The position numbers and the translations under genes were made by a program. DNA of 64,000 nt from Agromyces kandeliae (lineage in GTDB: Bacteria > Actinomycetota > Actinomycetes > Actinomycetales > Microbacteriaceae): assembly GCF_009674665.1 (NCBI RefSeq), contig NZ_WKJD01000018.1, positions 1 to 64,000 on the forward strand, read 5' to 3'. Positions 63,566-64,000 of this stretch are shown here, in pieces. Every line of letters starts with the position of its first letter. Position 1 is the first letter of the stretch. The notes below the pieces were generated by a model. It was not told the DNA's origin, made no database searches, and saw nothing but the letters and a program-made list of their open reading frames with translations.

Positions 63566-64000
63566 CTACTTCAGGATGAAGCCGGCGCTGATGCTCGAGC
63601 CGTCGTCGGTCGTCATCGTGACCGTGTAGCAGGCGCCCGGCTTCTTCGGGGTCGCCCAGTTCTGGACGAACTGGCCGGCCGTGGCGTCGTACCGGAGCGC
63701 CGTGCCGCCGGTCGTCGTGAACTCGATCGCGTCCATCGGTGCATCGGCGCCCGGGCAGGTCGTCGGCGTGGCGGTGAAGCGGTCGATCGCCGACGTGTCG
63801 GTGAACTCCTTGGCGCCCGCGAACACCTCGAACTTCAGCGGCACGGTGCTGCCGCCCTTGACCGTGTTCCACGTGCGGCCCATGTCCACCGGGCTGAAGA
63901 AGCCGCTCAGGTTCCAGGCGAGGACCGTGTACGCCAGTTCCGCCGTCGCCACGTTGCCGGCGCGGTCGGTCGCGGTCGCGGTCAGCGTGTGCGGCCCGAC
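63566..64000 (-). CDS. PxKF-domain surface or secreted protein, C-terminal part (partial)
   Basis: The 144 visible residues are the end of a larger protein that enters from beyond the window. GPHTLTATATDRAGNVATAE is the end of an Ig-like/HYR repeat, and GFFSPVDMGRTWNTVKGGST followed by VPLKFEVFAG is the PxKF domain found at the ends of large extracellular actinobacterial proteins. The region ends FILK without sorting signal or transmembrane segment. An enzyme domain is probably upstream. Confidence 0.85.
   Translation of the reverse strand, partial: VGPHTLTATATDRAGNVATAELAYTVLAWNLSGFFSPVDMGRTWNTVKGGSTVPLKFEVFAGAKEFTDTSAIDRFTATPTTCPGADAPMDAIEFTTTGGTALRYDATAGQFVQNWATPKKPGACYTVTMTTDDGSSISAGFILK

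Overview
The window is chromosomal DNA of a high-GC actinobacterium, most likely Microbacteriaceae (Agromyces-like). The reasons are the strong G/C third-position bias, the very frequent ggatgcc/gcatcc words, actinobacterial class Ib nrdHIEF genes with NrdR boxes, a bfaA/bfaB pair for 10-methyl fatty acids, and many sugar-ABC, LacI and glycosidase clusters. I see no tRNA, rRNA, CRISPR array or intact transposase.

Layout. (1) 1-4448: L-arabinose catabolism (end of araD, FGGY kinase, araA, LacI repressor), followed by two repeat families (4445-4802). (2) 4876-8300: VOC protein, HhH-GPD repair protein, an FMN-reductase relic, a membrane protein and a hydrolase. (3) 8418-12452: nrdH-nrdI-nrdE-nrdF behind paired NrdR boxes. 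(4) 12453-17058: a lower-GC accessory island with a HEPN-like protein, a PIN-like nuclease and an overlapping DUF262/HEPN pair, which looks like a defence locus. (5) 17059-25257: a scarred segment with an AraC-like relic and a truncated copy of bfaA, then a two-component system, a membrane protein and intact bfaA-bfaB. (6) 25516-33749: a zinc alcohol dehydrogenase/two-hydrolase operon divergent from a GAF/PucR-type regulator, then an LLM flavoprotein, a GH15 enzyme and a VOC protein. (7) 33825-43883: an IclR-controlled uronate-type cluster with two 2-hydroxyacid dehydrogenases, a cupin, a PotABCD-like importer, KduI, IclR, a KduD-like SDR and another SDR. (8) 43918-48060: FAD dehydrogenase with divergent LysR, a membrane protein and a YciI protein. 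(9) 48298-60098: a LacI-controlled glycoside cluster with a secreted GH3, a GH78 alpha-L-rhamnosidase, a LacI repressor, a sugar ABC importer and a GH78-like enzyme. Five matching operator boxes lie in the two control regions. (10) 60141-64000: CrtC-like lipocalin protein, a second NarL-type two-component system, and the end of a PxKF surface protein.

How the genes work together. Regions 1, 7 and 9 are three plant-polysaccharide modules (arabinose, uronate, and rhamnoside/glucoside), each with its own repressor. For regions 7 and 9 the operators can be read directly. The best candidate for an under-described system is the DUF262/HEPN pair with its PIN-like and HEPN-like neighbours in the low-GC island.
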